A stretch of DNA of 18,975 nucleotides from SIG710 sp045604985 (lineage in GTDB: Bacteria > Bacillota > Clostridia > Oscillospirales > CAG-272). The DNA lies in assembly GCA_045604985.1 (NCBI GenBank), contig JAZUPD010000082.1:1-18975 (forward strand), read 5' to 3'. Position 1 is the stretch's first letter. Each line of letters starts with the position of its first letter. The position numbers were made by a program, and so were the translations under genes. Under the pieces are notes generated by a model, which did not search any database, was not told the DNA's origin, and saw only the letters and a program-made list of their open reading frames with translations. This document shows positions 6,353-14,926 of the stretch, piece after piece.

Positions 6353-8056
6353 TTATATTTTTTCTGTTTTCTTTAGACAAATAAGCGAGAAGGCATTTCC
6401 AAGTACGGTATTTGCAGCCTTGGTTATCCTTATTCTCGTTGCACGGACCGCTTCATCCTCTGCCGAGAGTATCTGACAATTATGATAAAACTGATTGAAT
6501 GCAACCGCAACATCGAGGATATATCTGGTTATAATGGAAGGTTCATATTCCTCGATAGCATCTATGACCTTTTCCTCAAATTTTGAAAGAACGGAAATCA
6601 GAGTTCTCTCCTCGGGGGCGGTTATCTTGTTCTCGCCACCGGTAAGCTCGCTCTTTTGGAGAATAGAGCAAGTTCTTGCGTATGTGTACTGAACATAAGG
6701 TCCTGTATTTCCGTCAAAGCTGAGGGCGTCCTCCATTATAAAGTTGATATCACGCATCCTGTTGTTGGAAAGATAATAGAAAATCATCGCACCCACACCA
6801 ACATCCTCGGCAACCTGTTTTTTGTTTTCGAGGTTGGGATTCTTCTCGTCAATTACATCAGTTACCTTTTCGATAGCCTGTGCAAAAAGGTCTCGGAGTA
6901 GGATAACATTACCGGTTCGTGTTGCAAGCTTTGCTCCGTTGATAGAAACAGTACCGTAGGGAACATGAACCAGCTGATCATGCCAATCATATCCCATAAG
7001 CTCAACCACCTTGAACCACTGTGCGAAGTGGAGGCTCTGACCTGCCGATGTGACATATATCGCTTTATCGAATTTATACTCATTCTTCCTGTAAACCGCC
7101 GCCGCAATGTCTCTGGTAGGATAAAGAGTTGAGCCATCACGCTTTAAAATAAGGCAAGGAGGCATATTATATTCCCCGAGATCAACGATGGAAGCACCGT
7201 CGTCGATTTTAAGAAGCCCCAAATCACGAAGCTTTTGCACCTGAGCGGGCATCTTATCTGTATAGAAGCTTTCTCCCTTGTAGCTGTCAAATTCTATATC
7301 AAGAAGTTTATATGTTTGCTTGTATTCTGCAAGGCTAACATCAACGAACCAGCGCCAAAGAGCGAGATTTTCTGCATCGCCCCGCTCCAGCTTTGTAAAT
7401 TCTGCTCTCGCTTCATCCTCAAGAGTATTATCATTCTCTACCTCGTTATGGAATCTTACGTAAAGCTCAACCAGCTTGTCTACTCCGCCCTCTTCAACCT
7501 CGTCACGGCTTCCCCATTTGCGGTAAGCTGTGATTAGCTTTCCAAACTGTGTACCCCAGTCGCCGAGATAATTGATTCCAACGCAGTCATATCCCGCAAA
7601 TTCATGTAGTTTTTTAAGGGAATGACCGATGACTGTAGTTCCAAGATGACCGATATGAAATGGCTTTGCAACATTTGGAGAAGAATAGTCGAGAACCACC
7701 GTCTTTCCGACGCCAAAATCGGGTGCTCCGTATTTTTCTCCCTTGTTAATAGCAGCCTTAATACACTCGGAATAAAACTCATCACCAATATACATATTGA
7801 GATAGCCGTTTACAGCCTCAACTTTTGAGAGAAGCTCACAAGAAAGCGAAGAAGCTAGTGTCTCCGCAATCTGAACGGGAGAACGGCGAAGAGATTTACT
7901 GAGCTTAAAGCAAGGAAGCGCAAGATCACCCATTGCCGCATCAGGGGGATATTCAAGCATATTGGAAACTGTCTTCGAATCAAGACCCGATTCGGAATTG
8001 ATGGTATTTATACCGCAAAGAAGCTTTTCCGCAAGTATATTTTTAAGTTTAAGCAT
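6353..8056 (-). CDS. argS: Arginyl-tRNA synthetase
   Basis: This 567-residue class I aminoacyl-tRNA synthetase attaches arginine to tRNA-Arg in the cytoplasm. It has an N-terminal Arg-specific domain (residues 1-110), the HIGH motif in NVAKPFHIGHLGTT (134-137), the degenerate KMSKS region typical of ArgRS (KLATRTGNVILLRD), and a C-terminal DALR anticodon-binding domain that includes YVQYTYARTCSIL. Length is standard. ATG has AAAGGA five bases upstream, with a well-formed promoter at 8104-8132 and a leader of about 40 bases. It is the first gene of an argS-yebC unit. There is no sign of a T-box in the short leader, so arginine starvation control by that route is unlikely. Confidence 0.98.
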   Translation of the reverse strand: MLKLKNILAEKLLCGINTINSESGLDSKTVSNMLEYPPDAAMGDLALPCFKLSKSLRRSPVQIAETLASSLSCELLSKVEAVNGYLNMYIGDEFYSECIKAAINKGEKYGAPDFGVGKTVVLDYSSPNVAKPFHIGHLGTTVIGHSLKKLHEFAGYDCVGINYLGDWGTQFGKLITAYRKWGSRDEVEEGGVDKLVELYVRFHNEVENDNTLEDEARAEFTKLERGDAENLALWRWFVDVSLAEYKQTYKLLDIEFDSYKGESFYTDKMPAQVQKLRDLGLLKIDDGASIVDLGEYNMPPCLILKRDGSTLYPTRDIAAAVYRKNEYKFDKAIYVTSAGQSLHFAQWFKVVELMGYDWHDQLVHVPYGTVSINGAKLATRTGNVILLRDLFAQAIEKVTDVIDEKNPNLENKKQVAEDVGVGAMIFYYLSNNRMRDINFIMEDALSFDGNTGPYVQYTYARTCSILQKSELTGGENKITAPEERTLISVLSKFEEKVIDAIEEYEPSIITRYILDVAVAFNQFYHNCQILSAEDEAVRATRIRITKAANTVLGNAFSLICLKKTEKI

Positions 8057-8103
8057 ATTTGTCCTTTCAAAACGATATTTTTCACTTTTTATAACAACGA
8101 ATC

Positions 8104-8132
8104 ATTATACTACTTTATTTCAAATTTTTCAA
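8104..8132 (-). promoter_or_regulatory. Sigma-A promoter of argS-yebC
   Basis: On the minus strand TTGAAA (8132-8127), 17 bases, then a perfect TATAAT (8109-8104). The predicted start is near 8097, about 40 bases before the argS ATG. The region is AT-rich. The leader is too short for a T-box or large riboswitch. Confidence 0.85.
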
Positions 8133-8223
8133 GTACTTTTTATTTTTTCTGCCTATTTCGAAAAAAATGAGAAAAATCATAGCCAAAAACAAGCGGTTCC
8201 GATGGCTGAAACATTGGTGTAGT

Positions 8224-8251
8224 TTAAGCCGTCTCGTATATTTGGGCTTAA
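8224..8251 (-). terminator. Inverted repeat after ybaK, possible weak terminator
   Basis: TTAAGCC (8224-8230) is exactly inverted as GGCTTAA (8245-8251) around a 14-base loop, ten bases past the ybaK stop codon. No T-run follows on the minus strand, so it is not a standard intrinsic terminator. The ten-gene operon should end somewhere between here and the argS promoter; this is the best hairpin I see. Confidence 0.3.
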
Positions 8252-8260
8252 GAAACGAAA

Positions 8261-8743
8261 TCAAACATCTCTTGTAACCTCGCAAATTTTACCTTCTACA
8301 AAAGGCACAAGATCACGGGGGCTAAGAAGCAGCTGTACGCCTTTAATGCCGCCACTTACGGTTATTTTTTCAAAATTTTCAGCACTTTTATCAATATAGG
8401 TTGGAAATTTCTTTTTCATCCCCACGGGAGAGCAAGCACCTCTCACATATCCCGTAAGTACAAGAAGATCCTTGACATGAACCATCTCTATCTTCTTATT
8501 TCCCGTAGCCGATGCTGCTTTTTTCAGGTCTATTTCTCTGCATGAAGGGATACAAAATACGATATATCCCGTCTTGTCTCCGTGTGCCACAAGTGTCTTG
8601 AATACCATTTCGGGCGCAAGTCCTATCTGTGCGGCAACGTGCGTTCCCGTAAGGTCTCTTTCATCGGGGACATATTCCATCGTTTCATATTTTATCCCTG
8701 CGGCACACAGAATACGCATTGCGTTTGTCTTGTTCTTAATCAT
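8261..8743 (-). CDS. ybaK: Cys-tRNA(Pro) deacylase (YbaK/EbsC family)
   Basis: This 160-residue cytoplasmic editing enzyme is of the family that removes cysteine mischarged on tRNA-Pro. Family motifs are visible: MVFKTLVAHG with the conserved lysine (K49), GYVRGACSPVGMKKKFPTYID (split at about 98-118), and SGGIKGVQLLLSPRDL near the C terminus. Length is typical. Its ATG overlaps the recN stop codon (ATGA, 8740-8743), so translation is probably coupled. AAGGGG lies about 11 bases upstream, a rather long spacing. It is the last gene of the nusB operon. The link with recN appears to be transcriptional rather than functional. Confidence 0.94.
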   Translation of the reverse strand: MIKNKTNAMRILCAAGIKYETMEYVPDERDLTGTHVAAQIGLAPEMVFKTLVAHGDKTGYIVFCIPSCREIDLKKAASATGNKKIEMVHVKDLLVLTGYVRGACSPVGMKKKFPTYIDKSAENFEKITVSGGIKGVQLLLSPRDLVPFVEGKICEVTRDV

Positions 8744-10422
8744 GCAAGAGTTTCCCCTTCTTTTAACATTTCAAAAGCAGCCTTTCTCTGGATCTCGGTT
8801 ACCTCTATTCCACCTAATATCCTTGCATTTTCCTCGATTCTTCCTTTGCTGTCCAGAAGATCAAGCCTGGTAAAAGCTCTGCCGTTGTTTTCTGTTTTAA
8901 CTATCTTAAAATGGTTATCGGCAAGGGTCGATATCTGTGCGCTGTGTGTAACGCAGATGACCTGTATTCCCTTTGAAATGATTTTTAGCTTTATTCCGAC
9001 TTTTCTTGATGTTCCGCCTGAGATTCCCGTGTCTATCTCGTCAAAAATGAGCGTATCTATCGAATCCTTATCGGCAAGCACACTTTTCATTGCAAGCATG
9101 ATTCTCGAAAGCTCTCCACCCGATGCAATCTTTATCATGGGCTTCAACGGCTCGCCCACGTTTGTGGCAACGAGAAATTCAACGTCGTCGAAGCCGTTTG
9201 CTCTCGGCTCTGTGGGAACTATGCTAATGTCAAAACGCACTTTGGGCATATCAAGGAAAACCAGCACGTCCATTATTCTTCCGCAAAGCACCTCTGCCGC
9301 ACTTTGCCTTGTTTTCCGCAAAATCTCAGCCTTTTTTGTCATTTCGGACTTTATAGCTGAAAGTTTTTCTTTATATTCCGCTATCTTATCATCAGATTGC
9401 TCTATCATATCGAGTTTTTCAATGGTCTCATTTCTGAATGAAAGAATTTCGGAAATTGTCGAGCCATATTTCCTTTTCAGCTTTCCAATAGCATCGAGTC
9501 TTCCTTCGATTTTATTGAGCCTTGCGGTAGGATCCCCGTCAAAGCCGTCCGATGAAAAGCCCTCAACAGTCAGTGCAATGTCCTCAATCTCATATCTATA
9601 ACTTTTCAGCTTTTCCGCAAGCTCAGCAGCTTCCGGAATAACGTCTGAAATAGAAAGAATTGATTGCGCTGCTCTGTCAAGAAGGTATGTTACCGATGCG
9701 CGCTTTTCGCTTGAATGAAGAACTCGGTAAACAAAAGATGTCTGTTTCAGAATCTTTTCAAGATTACGAAGCCTCGCACATTCTGCCTCAAGAGCCTCTT
9801 CCTCCCCATCCTTTAAGCGCAGAGCGTCGATCTCATCTATCTGAAAACGATAAATTTCCATAAGGCGGTTCTTTTCCTTGTCCCCGCTCTCAAGATTTTT
9901 AAGCTTTTCAAGAATTTCGGTGTATTCAGCATAGCAGGTCTTATAATCTTCAAGGGCATCTTCGTTCTCGGCAAAGGAATCTAGAAGCGAGATATGGCTT
10001 GATTTCGTCAGAAAAAGCATGCTGTCATTCTGTCCGTGAATATTGATAAGGAAGGTTGCCAGCTCCTTTTGTATGGCGGCTGTTATCGTTCTTCCATTCA
10101 GCTTTACCGTTGACTTTCCATCATCCGTTATACTCTTCTGAAGCATAATTGAGCCGTCCTCGCCTGCATCAAGCCCAAGGGAGTAAAGCTTTTCAAGAGC
10201 AGCAGACGAAAGATTGTCGAAAACACCGCATACGGTCGCCTTTTTTTCTCCGGTTCGTATAAGCTCGCGCGGTATCTTGTTGCCCATCAGCATATTTATG
10301 CTGTCAATAATTATTGATTTTCCCGCTCCGGTCTCGCCGGTAAGTACGGTAAGCCCTCCTGATAGATCAATATCGAGGCTTTTTATAACTGCAATATTTT
10401 CTATATGAAGTGAAGAAAGCAT
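8740..10422 (-). CDS. recN: DNA repair protein RecN (SMC-like ATPase)
   Basis: This 560-residue SMC-family ATPase acts early in double-strand break repair. It has Walker A GETGAGKS at 29-36, two long helical/coiled-coil arms around residues 150-380, the ABC signature ASGGELSRIMLAMK from about 433, Walker B TLIFDEIDTGISGG near 461, and the switch histidine in VTHSAQ. Length is normal. ATG is preceded by AAGGAG six bases upstream, overlapping the argR stop codon nine bases before. argR-recN adjacency is ancient in Gram-positive bacteria. Long antisense open frames across this gene are coding shadows. No LexA or SOS box was recognised at the operon promoter. Confidence 0.97.
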   Translation of the reverse strand: MLSSLHIENIAVIKSLDIDLSGGLTVLTGETGAGKSIIIDSINMLMGNKIPRELIRTGEKKATVCGVFDNLSSAALEKLYSLGLDAGEDGSIMLQKSITDDGKSTVKLNGRTITAAIQKELATFLINIHGQNDSMLFLTKSSHISLLDSFAENEDALEDYKTCYAEYTEILEKLKNLESGDKEKNRLMEIYRFQIDEIDALRLKDGEEEALEAECARLRNLEKILKQTSFVYRVLHSSEKRASVTYLLDRAAQSILSISDVIPEAAELAEKLKSYRYEIEDIALTVEGFSSDGFDGDPTARLNKIEGRLDAIGKLKRKYGSTISEILSFRNETIEKLDMIEQSDDKIAEYKEKLSAIKSEMTKKAEILRKTRQSAAEVLCGRIMDVLVFLDMPKVRFDISIVPTEPRANGFDDVEFLVATNVGEPLKPMIKIASGGELSRIMLAMKSVLADKDSIDTLIFDEIDTGISGGTSRKVGIKLKIISKGIQVICVTHSAQISTLADNHFKIVKTENNGRAFTRLDLLDSKGRIEENARILGGIEVTEIQRKAAFEMLKEGETLA

Positions 10423-10431
10423 TTTTGCTCC

Positions 10432-10887
10432 TTAAATCACACGCATTATCGTTTTTACTTGATCGCAAATTCCGTTTGCAATATCCTTGGCTCTCGTTAC
10501 GATAAGAATGGTATCGTCTCCCGCAACGCTTCCGAGGATATCCGAGTGTCTGATATTGTCGATGCCGATGGCAACGGCATTAGCCATTCCGGGGTAGGTT
10601 CTGACAACAACTATATTTTCACCCACCTCAACGCTTATGATGGATGCAGCAAAAGCAGCATTGAAATCGGCACCGTTTACATTTTCTCCGGTGATGGGGC
10701 GAACATAACGGTATTTACCCTTATTTGTCTGCGTTTTCGTAAGCTTAAGCTCCTTGATATCTCTCGAGGCTGTTGCTTGAGTAACATCAAAACCCTCTAC
10801 CTTCAGCTTTTCGATAAGCTCATCCTGTGTTTCGATCTCGTTTCTTACGATGATCTCCAGAATTTTTTCCTGTCTTGCAGATTTCAT
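10432..10887 (-). CDS. argR: Arginine repressor ArgR/AhrC
   Basis: This 151-residue hexameric regulator represses arginine synthesis and may activate catabolism when arginine binds. The N-terminal winged helix-turn-helix includes VTQATASRDIKEL (about 35-47). The C-terminal oligomerisation and arginine-binding domain includes GSVAGDDTILIV (118-129) with the paired aspartates that contact arginine. Length is standard. ATG has AAAGGA about nine bases upstream and lies 24 bases after nadK. No arginine biosynthesis genes are in the window, although argS lies downstream. I could not find a convincing ARG box at either the nusB or the argS promoter, so autoregulation is not shown. Confidence 0.97.
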   Translation of the reverse strand: MKSARQEKILEIIVRNEIETQDELIEKLKVEGFDVTQATASRDIKELKLTKTQTNKGKYRYVRPITGENVNGADFNAAFAASIISVEVGENIVVVRTYPGMANAVAIGIDNIRHSDILGSVAGDDTILIVTRAKDIANGICDQVKTIMRVI

Positions 10888-10911
10888 TTTAATATTTCCT
10901 TTCGATTATTG

Positions 10912-11787
10912 TCATATGTGCATTTTAGAATGAAGCGTATTATAGAATCCCCGTTCCTTTAGCTTTATCAGCTTTGCAACCGATTCTGAACGCTTTATCC
11001 TTACGGTATCTCCTTTATATATCTCAAAATTGACCCTTCCGTCAAGAGTTAGATATAGATTCTTTTCCCTCTCGCATATATTACGCACCGAAAGCACGGC
11101 ATCATCCGAAAAAACTATCGGTCTTGCAGCAAGATTATGCGAGCAGATGGGCGTTACGCATATACATTTCATCTTGGGATCAATAACGGGACCTCCCGCC
11201 GACATTGAATATGCCGTTGAACCCGTTGGTGTTGAAAATATAAGACCGTCGGCACTGTATGACGTTACGACAGTGTCCCTCTCCGAAAGCTCAAGATCGA
11301 CCATTCTCGCAATAGATCCGTTTGAAATGACGGCATCATTCAGTGCAGAGGCACGATTTACAAGCTGCTTGCCTTTTCTGTAAACAGAAACGTCTAGCAT
11401 TGACCTTTCCTCTATCATGTAATCACCATCAAAAAGCTTTGAGAGCATATCTATCTCATCCGCTTCCATCTCCGCCATATAGCCGAGTCTGCCAAGATTT
11501 ATTCCCAAAATCGGAATTTCTGAAGATAGGCAATATCTTGCGGCAGAAAGTATTGAGCCGTCGCCGCCAAGAACGATAATAACATCCATTTCTCGATACA
11601 GTGACGAATTCGGTATAAAATTAAGCCTTGATTCCAGAGCCTCGTTTCGCTTGACTTTTTCCATCATAAACTCGCTTGCATAAAGCTCGCAGGGATATTT
11701 TATAAGAATTTCGCAAACCCTTGCCGCTGCATCTAATTTCTCTTTTATATTGAAATTGGTAACAAGTCCTATCTTTTTTAAGTTCAT
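10912..11787 (-). CDS. nadK: NAD kinase
   Basis: This 291-residue enzyme phosphorylates NAD to NADP with ATP or polyphosphate. It has the GGDGS motif at 74-78 (IIVLGGDGSILSAAR), the NAD-binding ALNDAV with N150-D151, and the glycine-rich PTGSTAYSMSAGGP starting at 187. The C-terminal beta-sandwich includes LTLDGR. Length fits the family. Its ATG starts one base after the tlyA stop codon (TAG-G-ATG), and the end of tlyA supplies the ribosome binding site AGAGG. The tlyA-nadK-argR-recN order is common in Clostridia. No promoter is visible between these genes, so expression should follow the nusB promoter. Confidence 0.97.
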   Translation of the reverse strand: MNLKKIGLVTNFNIKEKLDAAARVCEILIKYPCELYASEFMMEKVKRNEALESRLNFIPNSSLYREMDVIIVLGGDGSILSAARYCLSSEIPILGINLGRLGYMAEMEADEIDMLSKLFDGDYMIEERSMLDVSVYRKGKQLVNRASALNDAVISNGSIARMVDLELSERDTVVTSYSADGLIFSTPTGSTAYSMSAGGPVIDPKMKCICVTPICSHNLAARPIVFSDDAVLSVRNICEREKNLYLTLDGRVNFEIYKGDTVRIKRSESVAKLIKLKERGFYNTLHSKMHI

Positions 11788-11788
11788 C

Positions 11789-12577
11789 CTAACCTCTCTC
11801 TTCGTTTTTTATAAGAGCATGGATTTTTGCTCTGTCGACCGTCTTATCACTTGCATTTCTCGTAAAAACCGCAAGATATTCTATATTTCCGTCCCCTCCG
11901 TCAATAGGTGAGCGCATAATATCACGGCAAAAAAGTCCGTATATCTCCGCACTCTCGATAACCTTTGTGATTGCGGTCTCCCTATCTTCCTTTTTCTTGA
12001 CTATTCCACCTTTTCCCACTGCAGCTCTGCCAGCTTCAAATTGGGGCTTTATAAGAGAGATAAGTATTCCATTATGCGAAAGGACTTCGGAAATCCCCCG
12101 ATGTATATATGTCTGCGAAATAAATGAAACATCCATCACAGCCATATCAAAGTCATCGGAAAAATCATTTTTATTCAAATTTCTTGCGTTGTATCCCTCA
12201 ATATTCACAACTCTTTCGTCGTCTAAAAGCGAAGGATCAAGCTGTCCGTGACCCGAATCAAGTGCAACCACCTTTGTTGCTCCTCTTTTGAGAAGCAGAT
12301 CGGTAAATCCCCCCGTTGATGCTCCGATATCTATACAAACAAAACCTTCAGGTGTTATTCCAAATTTATCAATAGCACCTTCGAGCTTCAAAGCACCGCG
12401 GCAAACGTATTTTTCTTTTACGACCTCAACCGTGTGTTCGATGGCTTCATCTACAGTCTCCGAAGACTTTTTCAAAAGCCTGCCGTCAATGGTAATCTTG
12501 CCTTTTTCAATAAGCTCCTTTGCACTACTTCTGCTTTTAACATAGCCATTCTGTGCAAGATAAATATCCACACGCAT
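11789..12577 (-). CDS. tlyA: TlyA-family rRNA 2'-O-methyltransferase / hemolysin A family
   Basis: This 262-residue protein has an N-terminal S4 RNA-binding domain (residues 1-60, VDIYLAQNGYVKSRSSAKELI split here at about 3-23) and an FtsJ-like methyltransferase domain. The SAM-binding motif is GASTGGFTD (85-93). The catalytic set expected for TlyA is visible: K64, D149 in MDVSFIS, K177 in LIKPQFEAGR, and an acidic residue in GGDGNIEYL. Mycobacterial TlyA methylates 16S and 23S rRNA and affects capreomycin/viomycin sensitivity; the substrate in Clostridia is assumed. The ATG shares one base with the ispA stop codon (TAATG). In Bacillus subtilis dxs lies between ispA and this gene; here it is missing. 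Confidence 0.95.
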   Translation of the reverse strand: MRVDIYLAQNGYVKSRSSAKELIEKGKITIDGRLLKKSSETVDEAIEHTVEVVKEKYVCRGALKLEGAIDKFGITPEGFVCIDIGASTGGFTDLLLKRGATKVVALDSGHGQLDPSLLDDERVVNIEGYNARNLNKNDFSDDFDMAVMDVSFISQTYIHRGISEVLSHNGILISLIKPQFEAGRAAVGKGGIVKKKEDRETAITKVIESAEIYGLFCRDIMRSPIDGGDGNIEYLAVFTRNASDKTVDRAKIHALIKNEERG

Positions 12578-13485
12578 TACGATTCTCTTATCAGCAGATA
12601 ATCTGCAAGTGCCAAAAGATTTTCCGAGCCTTCATATCCGGAAATTGCATTTTTTGCATCCTCTGTTAAAGAAAAAGCATAATTTTCCGCCTCATCTATA
12701 CTCATATGAGTAAGAAAAGTACTCTTGAAATTTTCAGAATCACTTCCAATGGGTTTTCCGAGAAGCTCCTGATTACCTGTGACATCAAGGATATCGTCCC
12801 TTATCTGAAAGGCAAGTCCAATATCCCTCGCATAGCAAAGAGCGTCATTCATTCTCTCGTCACCATCCGAAATACAGGCGGCATATGCTCCGAGTTTTGC
12901 CGAAGCCTCAATAAGTGTGCCTGTTTTTAGGGCATGAAGTTTTTTTAATTCATCGAAACCCAGACTTGCTTTCTCGCCATTCATATCCATTATCTGTCCG
13001 CCAACCATTCCCCGTTCTGCTGCGGCATCGGATAACGCTTTTACCGCAAGAAGAGAAAATTCGGGAAAAATATTGAGATTTGAAGCTGCAACACCAAATG
13101 CTTTAAGCGCAAGGGCGTCCCCCGCAAGAAGCGCAGTAGCTTCACCGAAAACCACGTGGTTCGTGGGCTTTCCTCGGCGCAGTAAATCATCATCCATCAT
13201 CGGAAGATCATCATGAATAAGCGAAAATGTATGGATCATTTCGAGTGCTGCCGCAAATGGCAAAGCACTTTTTTCTTCTCCGCCGAAAAGCTTGCATATC
13301 TCCAACACAAGATAAGGTCTTATGCGCTTGCCGCCCGCAAAAAGACTGTATTTCATCGCATCCTCGACGATCTTTATATCCTTATCTTCTTCGCCAAAAG
13401 TGTTTATGAGGTATTTTTCGATAAGAGAAGCCGTCTTTTGCATCGAAGAAAAAAGCCCGTTAAATCTATTATTCATCTTCTGCAT
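12577..13485 (-). CDS. ispA: Short-chain polyprenyl (farnesyl/geranyl) diphosphate synthase
   Basis: This 302-residue prenyltransferase joins isopentenyl diphosphate to allylic primers in the cytoplasm. The first aspartate motif is HDDLPMMDDDLLRRGKPT (aspartates 92-100). The second is IRDDILDVTG (230-234). GGKRIRPYLV at 51-60 binds isopentenyl diphosphate. The DDxxxxD form with two extra residues fits bacterial type II farnesyl diphosphate synthases. The start at 13485 has AAAAGGA close upstream and overlaps the last 17 bases of xseB. An alternative ATG three codons later (13476) overlaps less. It likely provides precursors for undecaprenyl phosphate and quinone-like lipids. dxs, its usual neighbour, is absent here. 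Confidence 0.96.
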   Translation of the reverse strand: MQKMNNRFNGLFSSMQKTASLIEKYLINTFGEEDKDIKIVEDAMKYSLFAGGKRIRPYLVLEICKLFGGEEKSALPFAAALEMIHTFSLIHDDLPMMDDDLLRRGKPTNHVVFGEATALLAGDALALKAFGVAASNLNIFPEFSLLAVKALSDAAAERGMVGGQIMDMNGEKASLGFDELKKLHALKTGTLIEASAKLGAYAACISDGDERMNDALCYARDIGLAFQIRDDILDVTGNQELLGKPIGSDSENFKSTFLTHMSIDEAENYAFSLTEDAKNAISGYEGSENLLALADYLLIRES

Positions 13486-13705
13486 TAAAATCCTTTTCTA
13501 TAAGTTCGCCACTCTCGTCCTTTTGCAATATCTTTATCTTTTTTTCCGCTTCGTCAAGCATACCGCCGCAAGTGCGTACGAGACCTATCCCCTCCTCATA
13601 AAGAGCAAGGGAACTATCAAGATCTGCACTTCCGTTTTCAAGACTTTTTACGATCTCCTCAAGACGAAGCATTGATTTTTCAAAATTCTGTTTGTTTTCA
13701 GCCAT
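13469..13705 (-). CDS. xseB: Exodeoxyribonuclease VII small subunit
   Basis: This 78-residue helical protein has the family pattern FEKSMLRLEEIVKSLENG, then LDSSLALYEEGIGLVRTC, then a coiled-coil-like tail LDEAEKKIKIL. It binds XseA in the exonuclease VII complex, which degrades single-stranded DNA in mismatch repair and recombination. Length is typical. Its ATG directly follows the xseA TAA with no gap, and AGAGGA lies eight bases upstream. Its 3' end overlaps ispA. The tight packing should keep large and small subunits in balance. Confidence 0.96.
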   Translation of the reverse strand: MAENKQNFEKSMLRLEEIVKSLENGSADLDSSLALYEEGIGLVRTCGGMLDEAEKKIKILQKDESGELIEKDFNAEDE

Positions 13706-14926
13706 TTATTTTTCCTCTTTTTTTATTTCCGTAACGGTTGCTATGATTTCGCCGTCATAAAGGACGTTTCGGATGCCATCTCCTTTTTTCATGCCATTCA
13801 CCGATTTTAAAATCCTTCCTTCGCTGTCATAGCTGACTACATAGCCTCTCGAAAGAACAGCAAGGGGACTCAGAGCTTCAAGTGCCGTAACCTTTTCTTT
13901 ATAAAGCGACCTTTTTTTCTCAAATATTCTGGCAAAATTGCCTTCGATCCTATCAAGAAGCTGAGTTACCTTCATTCTCTTTGCGTCGATAAAATTCATA
14001 GGTGAATGTAAAAAGGGAGATGAAGAAAGCACCGTCAGCCTTTTTCTTTTACCTTCAACAAGTGAGGAAGCAATAAGGGCAAGCTTCTTTTTAGCGTTTT
14101 CAAGTCTCATATAAAGCTCTGCCTGCTCGGGAACCGCAAGCTCTGCGGCGGCAGAGGGTGTCGATGCTCTCACGTCTGCCACAAAATCGCATATCGTAAA
14201 ATCACTTTCGTGTCCTACAGCTGAGATGACAGGTATCACCGATGCAAATATCTCTCTTGCAAGTGTCTCATTATTAAATTCCCAGAGATCCTCGATCGAG
14301 CCGCCACCTCGACCAATGATTATAACATCAACGTTCTTTTTCTCGTTAAAATACCGGATTCCCGAGGCGAGCTGCGCAGCCGCACCCGCTCCCTGCACAA
14401 GAGAGGGATAAAGCACCATTTCCGCAAGGGGAAATCTTCTGCTCAGAATCCTTGTCATATCCCTTATGGCAGCACCTGTGGGTGAGGTTATTATACCAAT
14501 CCTCATGGGAAATTCCTTCAGTGGCTTTTTGTGCTTCTCATCAAAAAGTCCTTCCCCGCCGAGTTTTTGCTTTAGCTGTTCATAGGCATAATAAAGAGAG
14601 CCTATTCCGTCGGGCTGAAGATCATCAACTATCATCTGATATCTGCCCGAATCCTCATAAAGAGAAATCCTTCCGTGGGCAACTACCTTAAGACCGTCCT
14701 TTGGTACAAAGGGAAGCTTTGCTGCATAGGAACGCCACATAACACCCGCAATCGCAGCTTTTTCGTCCTTCAGCGAAAAATAAAGATGACCAGATGAATA
14801 TATTTTGAAATTTGACAGTTCTCCCCTGACATATATATCCGAAAGAAGCTCGTTGTCTTCAAGCAGAGTCCTTGCATATCCGTTGAGCTGAGCGACCGTC
14901 ACTATGATTTTTTTATATGGATCCAT
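13706..14926 (-). CDS. xseA: Exodeoxyribonuclease VII large subunit
   Basis: This 406-residue catalytic subunit of exonuclease VII has an N-terminal OB-fold (VAQLNGYARTLLEDNELL, VRGELSNFK, SGHLYFSLKDE) and the catalytic domain with MRIGIITSPTGAAIRDM (141-157), GRGGGSIEDLWEFNNE (205-220) and SAVGHESDFTICDFVADVRASTP (split at about 235-257). The frame is open back to 15013, but homology begins at MDPYKK and AAAGGG lies upstream of that ATG, so I place the start at 14926. This gives a 14-base overlap with the upstream TsaD-like gene. The operon order xseA-xseB-ispA is the usual Gram-positive one. Confidence 0.96.
   Translation of the reverse strand: MDPYKKIIVTVAQLNGYARTLLEDNELLSDIYVRGELSNFKIYSSGHLYFSLKDEKAAIAGVMWRSYAAKLPFVPKDGLKVVAHGRISLYEDSGRYQMIVDDLQPDGIGSLYYAYEQLKQKLGGEGLFDEKHKKPLKEFPMRIGIITSPTGAAIRDMTRILSRRFPLAEMVLYPSLVQGAGAAAQLASGIRYFNEKKNVDVIIIGRGGGSIEDLWEFNNETLAREIFASVIPVISAVGHESDFTICDFVADVRASTPSAAAELAVPEQAELYMRLENAKKKLALIASSLVEGKRKRLTVLSSSPFLHSPMNFIDAKRMKVTQLLDRIEGNFARIFEKKRSLYKEKVTALEALSPLAVLSRGYVVSYDSEGRILKSVNGMKKGDGIRNVLYDGEIIATVTEIKKEEK

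Noticed and set aside
8057..8260. T-box leader or riboswitch upstream of argS
   Set aside because: The predicted transcript leader is only about 40 bases, and no T-box specifier or antiterminator sequence was recognised.
8582..9601. A 339-codon open frame on the plus strand
   Set aside because: It lies fully antisense to recN, which has intact ATPase motifs. The translation is rich in Ser, Phe, Ile and Leu with no domain, as expected from a reverse-strand shadow.
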